From positions 1,054,001-1,118,000 of the forward strand of contig NZ_CP014301.1 in the NCBI RefSeq assembly GCF_001562255.1: 64,000 nt of DNA, in the 5' to 3' direction. A program made the position numbers and the translations under genes. The notes under the pieces were generated by a model that ran no database searches, was not told the DNA's origin, and was given only the letters and a program-made list of their open reading frames with translations. The stretch's first letter is position 1. The number at the start of each line of letters is the position of its first letter. Positions 35,091-43,299 of this stretch are shown here, one piece after another. Source of the stretch: Bosea sp. PAMC 26642 (GTDB lineage: Bacteria > Pseudomonadota > Alphaproteobacteria > Rhizobiales > Beijerinckiaceae).

Positions 35091-36050
35091 TCAGGCCGTC
35101 GGCTTCCACTCCCAGACGATATCGCGAACATTGATGGCCTTCGGGATGAGGCCGAGGCGATGGAAGCGGTCGGCGACCCGCTGCTGCTCGTCGAGCACGC
35201 GCGGATTGAGCGGCGCGATCAGGAAATCGGCCCGGTCTACAGCACGCTTCCAGGGCTCGATCGGCAGGCCCGTCGCGGCGGCCTGGACGCTTGCCACCTC
35301 GCCCCGGTTGGCCTCCGCCCAGCGCGCCACCTTGGCGAGTTCGTCATTGATCGCTGCGACGAGCTCGGGGTGCTTGCCCGTGAAGTCGCGGTTGGCGAGG
35401 TAGAACGCGTTCTGCGCCACGATGCCCTTGGCGAGCGCCAGGATCCGGACGCCCGGAATCTGCTCGGCGATGGCAAAGAACGGATCCCAGATCGTCCAGG
35501 CATCGACCGAGCCGCGCTCGAAAGCGGCACGCGCATCGGCCGGGGGGAGATAGACCGGCGTGAACTCGTCATAGCCGAGCCCGGCCTTCTCGATCGCGGC
35601 GATCGTCAGATTGTGCGAGCTCGATGCTTTGGCGAAAGCGATCTTCTTGCCCTTGAGGTCGGCCAGCGTCTGGATCGGCGATTTCGGCGGCAGCAGGATC
35701 GCCGCGCCCGATCCAGCGGCCTCCTGCGTCGCGACATAGAGCAGGTTGGCCTTGGCTGCCTGGGCGAAGATCGGCGGCGCGTCGCCGGTCGGCCCATAGT
35801 CGATCGAGCCGGTGTTCAGCGCTTCAAGCAGCGGCGGCCCGAACTGGAACTCGACCCATTTGATGGCGATGCCTTGCGCAGCGAAGCGTTTCTCGAGGAC
35901 GCCCTGCTGCTTGGCAATCAGCAGGATGCCGTTCTTCTGGAAGCCGATGCGTAGCTCCTTCGGCGCCGCGGGCGACTGGGCGGTGGCTGCCCCTGAAGCG
36001 AAGGCGAGCGATGTTCCGGCGAGGCCGGCGATGAAGTCTCTGCGGTCCAT
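35091..36050 (-). CDS. ssuA: Aliphatic-sulfonate-binding protein SsuA
   Basis: 319 residues. Twin-arginine-like N-terminus MDRRDFIAGLAGTSLAFASG and cleavage after TAQ. The NMT1/SsuA-type domain: RIGFQKNGILLIAKQQGVLEKRF, KWVEFQFGPPLLEALNTGSIDYGPTGDAPPIFAQA and LKGKKIAFAKASSSHN. It captures sulfonates in the periplasm for SsuBC. It lies behind a small frameshifted gene and a long leader with a Cys-terminated upstream ORF. Confidence 0.92.
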   Translation of the reverse strand: MDRRDFIAGLAGTSLAFASGAATAQSPAAPKELRIGFQKNGILLIAKQQGVLEKRFAAQGIAIKWVEFQFGPPLLEALNTGSIDYGPTGDAPPIFAQAAKANLLYVATQEAAGSGAAILLPPKSPIQTLADLKGKKIAFAKASSSHNLTIAAIEKAGLGYDEFTPVYLPPADARAAFERGSVDAWTIWDPFFAIAEQIPGVRILALAKGIVAQNAFYLANRDFTGKHPELVAAINDELAKVARWAEANRGEVASVQAAATGLPIEPWKRAVDRADFLIAPLNPRVLDEQQRVADRFHRLGLIPKAINVRDIVWEWKPTA

Positions 36051-36089
36051 GATGCAAGTCTTTCCTGATTTCGATGTCGGGGGGCGTGC

Positions 36090-36283
36090 TCAGGCGGCCT
36101 TCGGAAGACCCTGTCCGGCGCGGCGCGTGGCGGCTGCGCGCTGGCCTGCTCCACCGAGCGAAAGGTCTTGCCGTCGAGAGCGTCGAAGGCTGGCTGGGAA
36201 GAAAAGAAGCGGAAGTTCCCGTTCTGGCCGACGACGATGCCGGCGGCGTCACCCTGAACTTCGATCACGATGGCTTTGGACAT
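36090..36283 (-). pseudogene. Small conserved protein at the head of the ssu operon, frameshifted
   Basis: Starts MSKAIVIEVQGDAAGIVV with GAAGG 8 nt upstream and continues NGNFRFFSSQPAFDALDG and FRSVEQA. Near 36140 one base appears to be missing: adding it gives ERAAATRRAGQGLPKAA and a TGA at 36092-36090, a natural-looking 64-residue protein. The unrepaired frame runs on past this point into the SsuA coding region. The family (small, about 60-70 residues, with a FRFFxSxPxFxxLDG core) is one I recall next to sulfur and other genes in related genera, function unknown. It is the first gene after the leader. Confidence 0.6.
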
Positions 36284-36294
36284 GCGGATACCTT

Positions 36295-36311
36295 CGCCGA
36301 TGGCTTCGGCG
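36295..36311 (-). promoter_or_regulatory. Stem before the ssu start region (leader element)
   Basis: Minus-strand RNA CGCCGA-N5-TCGGCG directly in front of the GAAGG ribosome site. The same arms, loop length and position occur before cysH (44078-44094). Confidence 0.55.
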
Positions 36312-36378
36312 CCTTCTTCATCTGCGGGAATGGGGAGAAGCTGTCCTCAGCAGCGCGGGATACGCTGCAGGACCGGCC

Positions 36379-36453
36379 TCAACATCGCGTCGAGCGCAGG
36401 AAATCTGAGAGACGAAGAAGGTGTCCGACGACAACGTCGACAAGAATGATCAC
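36379..36453 (-). CDS. 24-residue leader ORF ending Arg-Cys-stop, ssu operon
   Basis: GTG with GGAG 8 nt upstream (GGAGACACACC-GTG). The peptide begins VIILVDVVVG and ends DFLRSTRC, the last codons being CGA TGT TGA. A second ORF of exactly the same length, with the same start context and the same terminal CGA-TGT-TGA, lies at the same distance before cysH. Stop to first gene is 95 nt here and 91 nt there. The Cys codon before the stop suggests a cysteine-charging sensor. The peptide itself is not expected to have another role. Confidence 0.6.
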   Translation of the reverse strand: MIILVDVVVGHLLRLSDFLRSTRC

Positions 36454-36475
36454 GGTGTGTCTCCATAAAAGGAGC

Positions 36476-36620
36476 CCACGATCTTATCGTGGTGCTTTTA
36501 GCTTTGGTGACGCGGCGCAAGCTGCTCCAGCAAATCCCGCGATGGATCGAATAATTGCTTCGACCAATACATGTACTGTTCTTGATTTGACGCGGTGGGT
36601 CAATGAAAACGGATTTCAAA
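36476..36620 (-). promoter_or_regulatory. Upstream control region of the ssu operon (shared with cysHDN)
   Basis: Contains a perfect CCACGAT-CTT-ATCGTGG hairpin (36477-36493), the block GCGGCGCA..CTGCT and CAAATCCCGCGAT, and GAAA-N5-TTTC (36605-36617) 7 nt from a minus-strand TTGACC (36603-36598). All recur in the same order upstream of cysH. The dyad is a candidate activator site (CysB/Cbl-like LysR) and TTGACC a candidate -35; both roles are inferred. Confidence 0.5.
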
Positions 36621-36918
36621 GATCGGGCGGGAAGAAGGATAATACCCTCCTGGTCCGGTTGCCTTTGGCGCTTTTGTCTCGCCTCCGCTTGGCGTCGGTT
36701 ATCCCGTTTCGCAATGGCGCTCAAACGGCATCCCTTTTCGCCAGACAGCTCAGCGCGCGGCCTCGGCAGGGTACCAACGCGACGCGACTGCGCAGAAAAT
36801 CGGCCATACGCGGGGGGCGGCAAAATGGACCGGCTTGGCAGGAGTAGTTGCGGCTAACTGAGGCAATGTCGCCAGCGGTTCGCTGCGGCGTGCCGACATG
36901 TCCTCGGGATGTCTTGGA
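36621..36918. other. Intergenic stretch
   Basis: After the shared control block no gene or strong signal is recognisable up to the end of the sulfite-reductase operon. Confidence 0.4.
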
Positions 36919-37149
36919 TCATCGCGGACTTGACTGACCGGTGGGCGGCTGCGGCCGGGCGGCGGGGTCTGGTAACGCCGACCATCCCAACAGCAGGATT
37001 GCGACCAGCAAGCCGAAGCCGAGATCGATCCAGCGCTCATGGCGACTCCGGGGCAGGAAGTCGGCGATCTCGCGGGAGGCCGTATCCTCGGTCCAGCGGG
37101 CAGCACGGTCCATCAGTTGCGCCTCCAGATCATCCCCGGTCGCACTCAT
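36919..37149 (-). CDS. Small single-span membrane protein
   Basis: 76 residues from the ATG overlapping the DUF934 stop (ATGA). Acidic/basic N-terminal half (DDLEAQLMDRAARWTED), then one hydrophobic span (WIDLGFGLLVAILLLGWSAL) and a Pro-rich tail. No family recognised. Its strict overlap with the sulfite-reductase operon argues it is real and co-expressed; perhaps a membrane anchor. Confidence 0.6.
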   Translation of the reverse strand: MSATGDDLEAQLMDRAARWTEDTASREIADFLPRSRHERWIDLGFGLLVAILLLGWSALPDPAARPQPPTGQSSPR

Positions 37150-37658
37150 GCCACGGGGGTGTCCGCCCGGGCCTGACGGCGGTTGTCGAGGATATTGCCT
37201 TCGCGGCGATAGCCGCGCTGATAGTTGCTTTTGAGATGTCGGCTGGCCAGTTGCCATTGCTCGACGCTCTGTCGGGCGGCGCTGCTGTCTGGCAGTTCAA
37301 TCTCGTCGAATCCGCAGGCCAGCGCATAGGCGAACTGGTCGGGGATCAGCGGGCCGGACGCCCGCAACGTGCCGTCATAACCGGCACGGCGGATCGCTTT
37401 CGCCAGGCTGAAGCCGCGGCCATCCGCGAAGGCCGGGAAAGCGATGCCGATGAGCGACAGCCTCGGCAGGAAGGGCTCCAGCGCCGCCACGGGGAGCGCA
37501 TTGGGAATCAGAACTCCGATCTGCTGAGCCTGGGCCAGTTGAGCCAAGGCGTCCGGCAGCGCGTCGAAACCGACAAGCGCTTGCGACAGGTTGCCGATCG
37601 CGGCACCTTCCGTGCGTGTCCAGCCTTCCGTGATGGCACCCTTGCGATCAAGCAGCAT
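37146..37658 (-). CDS. DUF934 family protein (sulfite-reductase accessory)
   Basis: 170 residues. DUF934 features: GVLIPNALPVAALEPFLPRLSLIGIAFPAFADGRGFSLAK and ELPDSSAARQSVEQWQL. Genes of this family almost always follow cysI-type sulfite reductases in proteobacteria, as here with an 11-nt overlap, but the biochemical role is not established. Cytoplasmic. Confidence 0.85.
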   Translation of the reverse strand: MLLDRKGAITEGWTRTEGAAIGNLSQALVGFDALPDALAQLAQAQQIGVLIPNALPVAALEPFLPRLSLIGIAFPAFADGRGFSLAKAIRRAGYDGTLRASGPLIPDQFAYALACGFDEIELPDSSAARQSVEQWQLASRHLKSNYQRGYRREGNILDNRRQARADTPVA

Positions 37659-39315
37659 CGGCCAGTTCCCTGAAGGCGGCTTTGAACGGCACCAATCCGA
37701 CGCGCTTTACCGTCTCGATGAAACGCTCTCCGTCATGACGCTGGCTCTCATAGACGCCGACGATCGCCTCTATCGCGTCGGGCACGTCCTCGGCCGGAAG
37801 GCCCGGCCCGAGAATTTCCCCAATTGCGGCATTCTCGGTGGCGTCGCCGCCGAGCGTGATCTGGTAGGATTCGATGCCGCGCTTCTCCAGACCGAGAATG
37901 CCGATATGGCCGACATGGTGATGGCCGCAGGCGTTGATGCAGCCGGAAATCTTGATGTTGAGTTCGCCGATCGACGCCTGACGATCCGCATCGGCGAAGC
38001 GCTGCGCGATGGCCTGGGCGATCGGGATCGAGCGGGCTGTGGCGAGCGAGCAGTAGTCGAGGCCAGGGCAGGCGATGATGTCGGTGATCAATCCGAGATT
38101 GGCGGTGGCGAGCCCCACTGGGACAAGCGCCTGCCAGATCGCAAAGAGATCGTCCTTGCGGACATGCGGCAGGACGAGGTTCTGCGCATGGGTGACGCGC
38201 AATTCGTCGAAGGAGTAGCGCTCGGCGAGATCGGCGACCAGCCGCATTTGCTCGGAGGTCGCATCGCCCGGCGCCAGTCCGACCGGCTTCAGCGAGATCG
38301 TCACCGCAGTGTAGCCCGGCACGCGATGCGGGGTGAGGTTGGTATCGACCCAGCGGGCGAAATCCGGGTTGCCCGCCTTGGCCACGGCAAGCGCCCCGCT
38401 GTCGGGCGGCAACGTCTCATAGGCGGGCGGCGTGAAATAGGCCGCGATACGGGCCAGCTCTTCGGCGTCGGCATTCACCGAAGGCCCGTCGAGAGCCGAG
38501 AACTCCGCTTCGACCCGGCGGCGGAATTCCTCCGTCCCGATCTCGTGGACTAGGATCTTGACCCGCGCTTTATATTTGTTGTCGCGCCGTCCCTCGAGAT
38601 TGTAGACCCGCATCACCGCCTCGAGATAGGCGAGCAGGTCAGCCTTGGGCAGGAAGTCGCGCACGACCTTGCCGATCATCGGCGTGCGGCCAAGCCCGCC
38701 GCCGACGCTGATCTCGTAGCCGATCTCGCCGCTCTCGGGATGCCTCACGATCCTCAGGCCGATGTCGTGCGCCTTGATCACCGCGCGGTCATGCTGCGCG
38801 CCGGTGGCGGCGATCTTAAACTTGCGCGGGAGATAGCTGAACTCGGGATGGGCGGTCGACCACTGCCTGATCAGCTCGCAGACCGGGCGCGGATCCTCGA
38901 TCTCGTCCTGCGCGACGCCGGCGAAGTGATCGGCCGTGACGTTGCGGATGCAGTTTCCCGAGGTCTGGATGCAGTGCATCTCGACATCGGCGAGCAGGTC
39001 CAGGATGGCCGGCACGTCGCGCAGCTTCGGCCAGTTGAACTGCAGGTTCTGGCGGGTGGTGAAATGGCCGTAGCTGCGGTCGTAGCGCTCGCCGATCAGC
39101 GCGAGTTGGCGCAATTGCCGCGACGAGAGCGTGCCATAGGGAATGGCGATACGCAGCATGTAGGCGTGGAGCTGCAAATAAACGCCGTTCTTCAGCCGCA
39201 GCGGCTTGAACTCATCCTCGGTCAGGGAGCCGTCCAGGCGTCTGGCGACCTGATCGCCAAACTGCGCGACCCGGTCGCGCACGAAACGCTCGTCGAATTC
39301 ATCGTAGCGGTACAT
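37648..39315 (-). CDS. cysI: Sulfite reductase hemoprotein (siroheme/4Fe-4S)
   Basis: 555 residues. Two nitrite/sulfite-reductase repeats; siroheme-4Fe4S ligands Cys416, Cys422 (ACPGLDYC) and Cys459, Cys463 (SGCINAC). TTRQNLQFNWPK and NCIRNVTADH are the substrate and heme-pocket signatures. It reduces sulfite to sulfide with six electrons. No flavoprotein CysJ gene is nearby; a 2Fe-2S ferredoxin leads the operon and is the likely electron donor. No siroheme synthase cysG gene is present in this unit. Confidence 0.92.
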   Translation of the reverse strand: MYRYDEFDERFVRDRVAQFGDQVARRLDGSLTEDEFKPLRLKNGVYLQLHAYMLRIAIPYGTLSSRQLRQLALIGERYDRSYGHFTTRQNLQFNWPKLRDVPAILDLLADVEMHCIQTSGNCIRNVTADHFAGVAQDEIEDPRPVCELIRQWSTAHPEFSYLPRKFKIAATGAQHDRAVIKAHDIGLRIVRHPESGEIGYEISVGGGLGRTPMIGKVVRDFLPKADLLAYLEAVMRVYNLEGRRDNKYKARVKILVHEIGTEEFRRRVEAEFSALDGPSVNADAEELARIAAYFTPPAYETLPPDSGALAVAKAGNPDFARWVDTNLTPHRVPGYTAVTISLKPVGLAPGDATSEQMRLVADLAERYSFDELRVTHAQNLVLPHVRKDDLFAIWQALVPVGLATANLGLITDIIACPGLDYCSLATARSIPIAQAIAQRFADADRQASIGELNIKISGCINACGHHHVGHIGILGLEKRGIESYQITLGGDATENAAIGEILGPGLPAEDVPDAIEAIVGVYESQRHDGERFIETVKRVGLVPFKAAFRELADAA

Positions 39316-39317
39316 CG

Positions 39318-39668
39318 TCAGGCGCTCCGGCGGCCGGCGATGCCTTCACCGGCCTGCTTGCCCAAATCCGGGCGAGTGCTGGGTCCGAGCGTCTTGAAAC
39401 GCTCCCGGAAGTGGCGCGGCACGGGCCCGTTCGGGCCAATCTCCACATCGACGAGATAGGCATCGACGACCTGCTGTCGTGCGGCTGCAGCGAACGCTTC
39501 CAGCCTGCCGGCGGCGACGCCCTCGTCAGCGACCAGCGCGAGACGGGGATCTCGCGTCCAGTCCAAGGCTCCGTCTGCGTCCTCCACGGCAAAGACGACG
39601 TCCCCGTCGAGCAGGTCGTTGGCGAGCAGGATGGCAGGCAGAGGTGGGCGCTTCGGGGTGCTGGTCAT
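39318..39668 (-). CDS. DUF2849 domain protein
   Basis: 116 residues from the ATG that overlaps the ferredoxin stop by one base (TGATG). Sequence LPAILLANDLLDGDVVFAVEDADGALDWTRD matches the small DUF2849 family, which regularly precedes cysI in alphaproteobacteria. The function is unknown; the gene lies 2 nt from cysI. Confidence 0.8.
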   Translation of the reverse strand: MTSTPKRPPLPAILLANDLLDGDVVFAVEDADGALDWTRDPRLALVADEGVAAGRLEAFAAAARQQVVDAYLVDVEIGPNGPVPRHFRERFKTLGPSTRPDLGKQAGEGIAGRRSA

Positions 39669-39991
39669 CAGGCCGCTTCCGGCAAGTGCAGCCGCAGCCC
39701 GTCCAGGGCGTCCGCCCAGATGATCTGGCAAGAGAGGCGCGATGTCGGCTCGATCAGGGGCAGCGTGTCGAGCGCGTCGATCTCGTCGGCGCGGGGTTCG
39801 GGGAGCCGGTGAGCCCAGTCGGGCGCGACGACGACATGGCAGGTCGCGCAGTCGCAGGAACCGCCGCATAGTCCGTCGATGCCGACCTTGCAGTCGCGCA
39901 GGATTTCCATGACCCGCCAGCCTTCGACGGTGTCGAGCTCATGGGACCGGCCATGTCTGTCGGTGACGTGCAGCGTAGCCAAAACCGTCAT
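39668..39991 (-). CDS. 2Fe-2S ferredoxin, adrenodoxin/ISC-like
   Basis: 107 residues. Cluster ligands Cys42, Cys48, Cys51 and Cys88 (CGGSCDCATC then LSCQI), with two extra Cys at 34 and 46. First gene of the sulfite-reductase operon, so probably the electron carrier to CysI. Its ribosome site GGAG, 1 nt before the ATG, is the 3' arm of a perfect 8-bp hairpin, implying control of initiation. Confidence 0.87.
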   Translation of the reverse strand: MTVLATLHVTDRHGRSHELDTVEGWRVMEILRDCKVGIDGLCGGSCDCATCHVVVAPDWAHRLPEPRADEIDALDTLPLIEPTSRLSCQIIWADALDGLRLHLPEAA

Positions 39992-39992
39992 G

Positions 39993-40016
39993 CTCCGTTC
40001 TGTATTCCGAACGGAG
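39993..40016 (-). promoter_or_regulatory. Shine-Dalgarno-sequestering hairpin of the sulfite-reductase operon
   Basis: Minus-strand RNA CUCCGUUC - 8-nt loop - GAACGGAG, immediately followed by C-AUG of the ferredoxin. All bases of the GGAG are in the stem, so opening the hairpin should be required for translation. No known riboswitch fold was recognised around it. Confidence 0.55.
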
Positions 40017-40275
40017 TTTAAACGAAGGACGGCGGCCGATCAATTCACGCAAGCGAGATGGTTTTACTATATTGTACATTCGCTTTAGTGAAATTGACCC
40101 CGCTGAGGCGCTGGGCGCGGCCACGGCCGCGGAAATCGTGGCGCCCTCGTCAGGATCGGCCGGTCCGACGAGCGCGCAATCGCCTTGAGGCAAAGGCTGC
40201 GAGAGGGATCAGCACCACATCCGATAGGCCGTTGGCTTGATCACGCGCCTGGCCGAACCCGGCAGGGCGCTCGGC

Positions 40276-40524
40276 TCAAAGAGCCGGCCTGTAGAACTGG
40301 TCGAAGGTGCTGCCATCGCCGAAATGGATCGGCCTTGCCTTGGCCCAGCCGCCGAAGATGGTGACGAGGTCGATCTTGGAGACGTTAAGCTCCTGGGTCG
40401 GATCACGGGAGACGTTCAGCGACTCAGTCTGCGCACGCGCCCCGGCCACGACCCCAAAGCGCAAAGAGAAGGCTCCCAGAACAAGGCCGGCCTGGATCAG
40501 GCGACGAAGTGCGGGGCGGGGCAT
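40276..40524 (-). pseudogene. Internally deleted sulfate-binding protein gene
   Basis: An 82-residue open frame: signal peptide (RRLIQAGLVLGAFSLRFGVV..ARAQ), then SLNVSRDPTQEL, the start of mature sulfate-binding proteins (usually LLNVSYDPTREL), joined directly to DLVTIFGGWAKARPIHFGDG and STFDQFY, their extreme C-terminus. About 250 central residues, all the sulfate-binding lobes, are gone, yet the frame is kept. It sits between cysN and the sulfite-reductase operon, where a sulfate permease would fit. Confidence 0.72.
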
Positions 40525-40741
40525 CGTGCTCTCCGTTGCTGGGACCAGCCCGACCGACGGGTCAAAAAGTTCTTTTTACGGAACGTAAGGGTATGCTGAG
40601 GCAAGGCAGCAGACAAGAGACCGAGGCAGCACTGTTATTCAAATTTGGCCGGTTCGGGAGAACAGACCGCTGCTTCCAGACCCGGTTTCAGAAGAGCGGT
40701 CTTTCCTCTCCGAGCCGACGTAATTCCGACCCGACAGACCA

Positions 40742-42397
40742 TCAGATCCCGTCGCCCAGGACATTCTCCGAAGCGAGTTGGTTCCGGCTCCGGCGGCGAT
40801 GCCAAAGGCCGCGCGCCAAGGCCCATGCCCCGCCCACGAAAAGCGGTCGCAACGCCAGATCGGCCACCGCGACAAGCAGTGCCGACGACAGGCTGCCGGT
40901 CAGGCCATGGACGAGCGCCCCCAGCACGAGAGAGGCGAGCATATTGCCGCCGACCGCGCCGGAAAGCTCGCTGCGCGTCAGGGACCCGGCGGGCCCGATA
41001 CGGTTGCGCAGGGAGGCAAGCAGGGTGGCGACGGAGCCTGGGAGGCGGGAGTTGGTCCCGGCTGACGGCGTCGCCGCCTCATCGACGAAGCCGAACGCGA
41101 CCGTCTCATTGCTGATCGTGTCGATCAGGATGAATCCACCCAGTTCCGTGCTGACCGAGAACGGCAGGACGCCGATCGCCCTGTCGAGGTCGAGCGTGAC
41201 CGTCCCGATATCGTTCATAGCCAGCGTCGTCGCAGGCACCGGCGTCACCGTCGCGACGTCGATGCTGTGGTGCAGTGCCTTGACCACGGCATGAGCATGG
41301 CTGCTGCCGAGCTTCAGTGCGTAGCGGTTGCCCAAAGCGAGCGGCGCCTCGCCTGTCCAGAGCAGGCGCGCGTTCAGGCTGCGTCGGACCGGGGGACGCC
41401 GTGCCGCATCGACGATCAGGTCCCCGCGCGAAACGTCGATCTCGTCGGCCAGGGTTACGGTCAGGGCTTGGCCGGCGGAGGCGTGCCCCACTTCTCCGGC
41501 GGGGGCCAGAATGCGCGCGATGCGGCTCGTGCGGCCTGAGGGCAGGATGGCGACGGCATCGCCCTGCTTTAGTTGCCCCAGCGCGAGATTGCCCGAATAG
41601 CCCCGAAAGCCGGAATCGGGTCGGTTGACCCATTGCACCGGCAACACCGCGCCCTCATGGACCCGGCCCGAAGCCTCGACCGAGACGTTTTCCAGATGGG
41701 CCAGCAAGGGCTCGCCGCGATACCACGCCATCGCCGCCGACGGACTCGTGACATTGTCGCCGTTGCGCGCCGAGACCGGGATGAAGCTGATCTGTGTGAA
41801 GCCAAGTTGAGCGGCGGCGGCGCGATAGTCGGCGCTGATGAGCTCGAAGACGGCCCGATCGTAGCCGACCAGGTCCATTTTGTTGACCGCCACGACGACA
41901 TGGCGAACGCCGACGAGCGACACGATGAACGAATGCCGCAGCGTCTGCCTGAGCAGGCCGAGCCGCGCATCGACCAGGATGACGGCGAGGTCGGCGGTCG
42001 AGGCGCCGGTCGCCATGTTGCGGGTATACTGCTCATGGCCGGGCGTGTCGGCGACGATGAAGGCGCGTCTCGGCGTCGAGAAATAGCGATAGGCGACATC
42101 GATGGTGATGCCCTGCTCGCGCTCGGCCGAGAGCCCGTCGACGACCAGCGCGTAGTCGACTTCGTCGCCTTGCGTGCCGAACTTGCGGGAATCTCGCTGG
42201 AGAGTGCCGAGCTGGTCGTCGAAGACCGCCCCGGTCTCGAACAGGATGCGGCCGATTAGCGTCGACTTGCCGTCATCGACGGAGCCGCAAGTGAAGAAGC
42301 GCAGCAGGGAGCGCGGCTCGATCCCGTCGTCATTGGCCGGGCCGTCGTCCGGCCGCGCCGCTTCGTTGGCGCGCTGCCGGGCCTTGAGGGCACTCAT
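40742..42397 (-). CDS. cysN: Sulfate adenylyltransferase GTPase subunit CysN with a C-terminal membrane-like tail
   Basis: 551 residues. EF-Tu-like GTPase: P-loop SVDDGKSTLIGRIL, DTPGHEQYTRNMATG, NKMDLV, then two beta-barrel domains. With CysD it makes APS from sulfate and ATP, driven by GTP. There is no fused APS kinase (CysC). Instead residues about 443-551 form a tail with hydrophobic segments (GNMLASLVLGALVHGLTG, ALLVAVADLALRPLFVGGAW) reminiscent of DUF2061. It overlaps cysD by one base (TGATG). Confidence 0.9.
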   Translation of the reverse strand: MSALKARQRANEAARPDDGPANDDGIEPRSLLRFFTCGSVDDGKSTLIGRILFETGAVFDDQLGTLQRDSRKFGTQGDEVDYALVVDGLSAEREQGITIDVAYRYFSTPRRAFIVADTPGHEQYTRNMATGASTADLAVILVDARLGLLRQTLRHSFIVSLVGVRHVVVAVNKMDLVGYDRAVFELISADYRAAAAQLGFTQISFIPVSARNGDNVTSPSAAMAWYRGEPLLAHLENVSVEASGRVHEGAVLPVQWVNRPDSGFRGYSGNLALGQLKQGDAVAILPSGRTSRIARILAPAGEVGHASAGQALTVTLADEIDVSRGDLIVDAARRPPVRRSLNARLLWTGEAPLALGNRYALKLGSSHAHAVVKALHHSIDVATVTPVPATTLAMNDIGTVTLDLDRAIGVLPFSVSTELGGFILIDTISNETVAFGFVDEAATPSAGTNSRLPGSVATLLASLRNRIGPAGSLTRSELSGAVGGNMLASLVLGALVHGLTGSLSSALLVAVADLALRPLFVGGAWALARGLWHRRRSRNQLASENVLGDGI

Positions 42398-43299
42398 CAG
42401 AAATAGCCTTCCTGCTTCTTCTGCTCCATCGAGCCGGTTCCATCATGGTCGATGATCCGGCCCTGTCGCTCGGAACTCTGCGACGCCCGCATCTCGGCGA
42501 TGATGTCGGTCAGATTGGTTGCATCGCTTTCGATCGCGCCGGTCAGCGGGTAGCAGCCCAGCGTCCGGAAGCGGACCATGCGGGTTTCGACGACCTCGCC
42601 CGGCAGCAATGGCAGGCGCTCGTCGTCGCGCATGATCCAGGCATCGCCGCGGCGAAGCACGGGACGGGGGGCGGCGAAGTACAATGGCACGACGGGGATG
42701 CCTTCGAGCGCGATGTAGTCCCAGACGTCGCGTTCGGTCCAGTTCGAGAGCGGAAAGACGCGGAAACTCTCGCCCGCCCTCTTGGCGGTGTTGAACAACG
42801 ACCAGGGCTCCGGCCGCTGGTTCTTTGGATCCCATCGGTGGTCGGCGCTCCGGAGCGAGAAGACGCGTTCCTTCGCGCGCGTCTTCTCCTCGTCGCGGCG
42901 GGCCCCGCCGAAGGCGGCGTCGAACCGGTATTTGTCGAGCGCCTGCTTCAGCCCTTGCGTCTTCATCACATCGGTATGGATGCGCGAGCCTGACGAGACC
43001 GGGTCGATGCCGGCCTTTACGCCATCCTGATTGATATGAACGATCAGCTCCAACCCGAGCCGGCGCACGGTTTCGTCGCGGAACGCGATCATCTCGCGGA
43101 ATTTCCAGGTCGTATCGACATGCAGCAGCGGGAAGGGCGGCTTGCCGGGGGAGAAGGCCTTCATCGCCAGATGCAGCAGCACGGCGGAATCCTTGCCGAT
43201 CGAATAGAGCAGCACCGGATTGTCGCAGGTCGCCACGACCTCGCGCAGGATGAAGATTGCCTCGGCTTCGAGGTTCTGGAGATGGCCGGGCGCGATCAC
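42397..43299 (-). CDS. cysD: Sulfate adenylyltransferase subunit CysD
   Basis: 300 residues from GTG overlapping the cysH stop (GTGA); readings further upstream are shadows of cysH. PP-loop ATP pyrophosphatase: [40 protein letters not shown] and the [11 protein letters not shown] signature. Catalytic partner of CysN in the adenylation of sulfate. Confidence 0.92.
   Translation of the reverse strand: MIAPGHLQNLEAEAIFILREVVATCDNPVLLYSIGKDSAVLLHLAMKAFSPGKPPFPLLHVDTTWKFREMIAFRDETVRRLGLELIVHINQDGVKAGIDPVSSGSRIHTDVMKTQGLKQALDKYRFDAAFGGARRDEEKTRAKERVFSLRSADHRWDPKNQRPEPWSLFNTAKRAGESFRVFPLSNWTERDVWDYIALEGIPVVPLYFAAPRPVLRRGDAWIMRDDERLPLLPGEVVETRMVRFRTLGCYPLTGAIESDATNLTDIIAEMRASQSSERQGRIIDHDGTGSMEQKKQEGYF

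Noticed and set aside
34356..35954. A 532-codon open frame on the plus strand across ssuD and ssuA
   Set aside because: Spans two well-supported genes on the other strand and shows only shadow composition.
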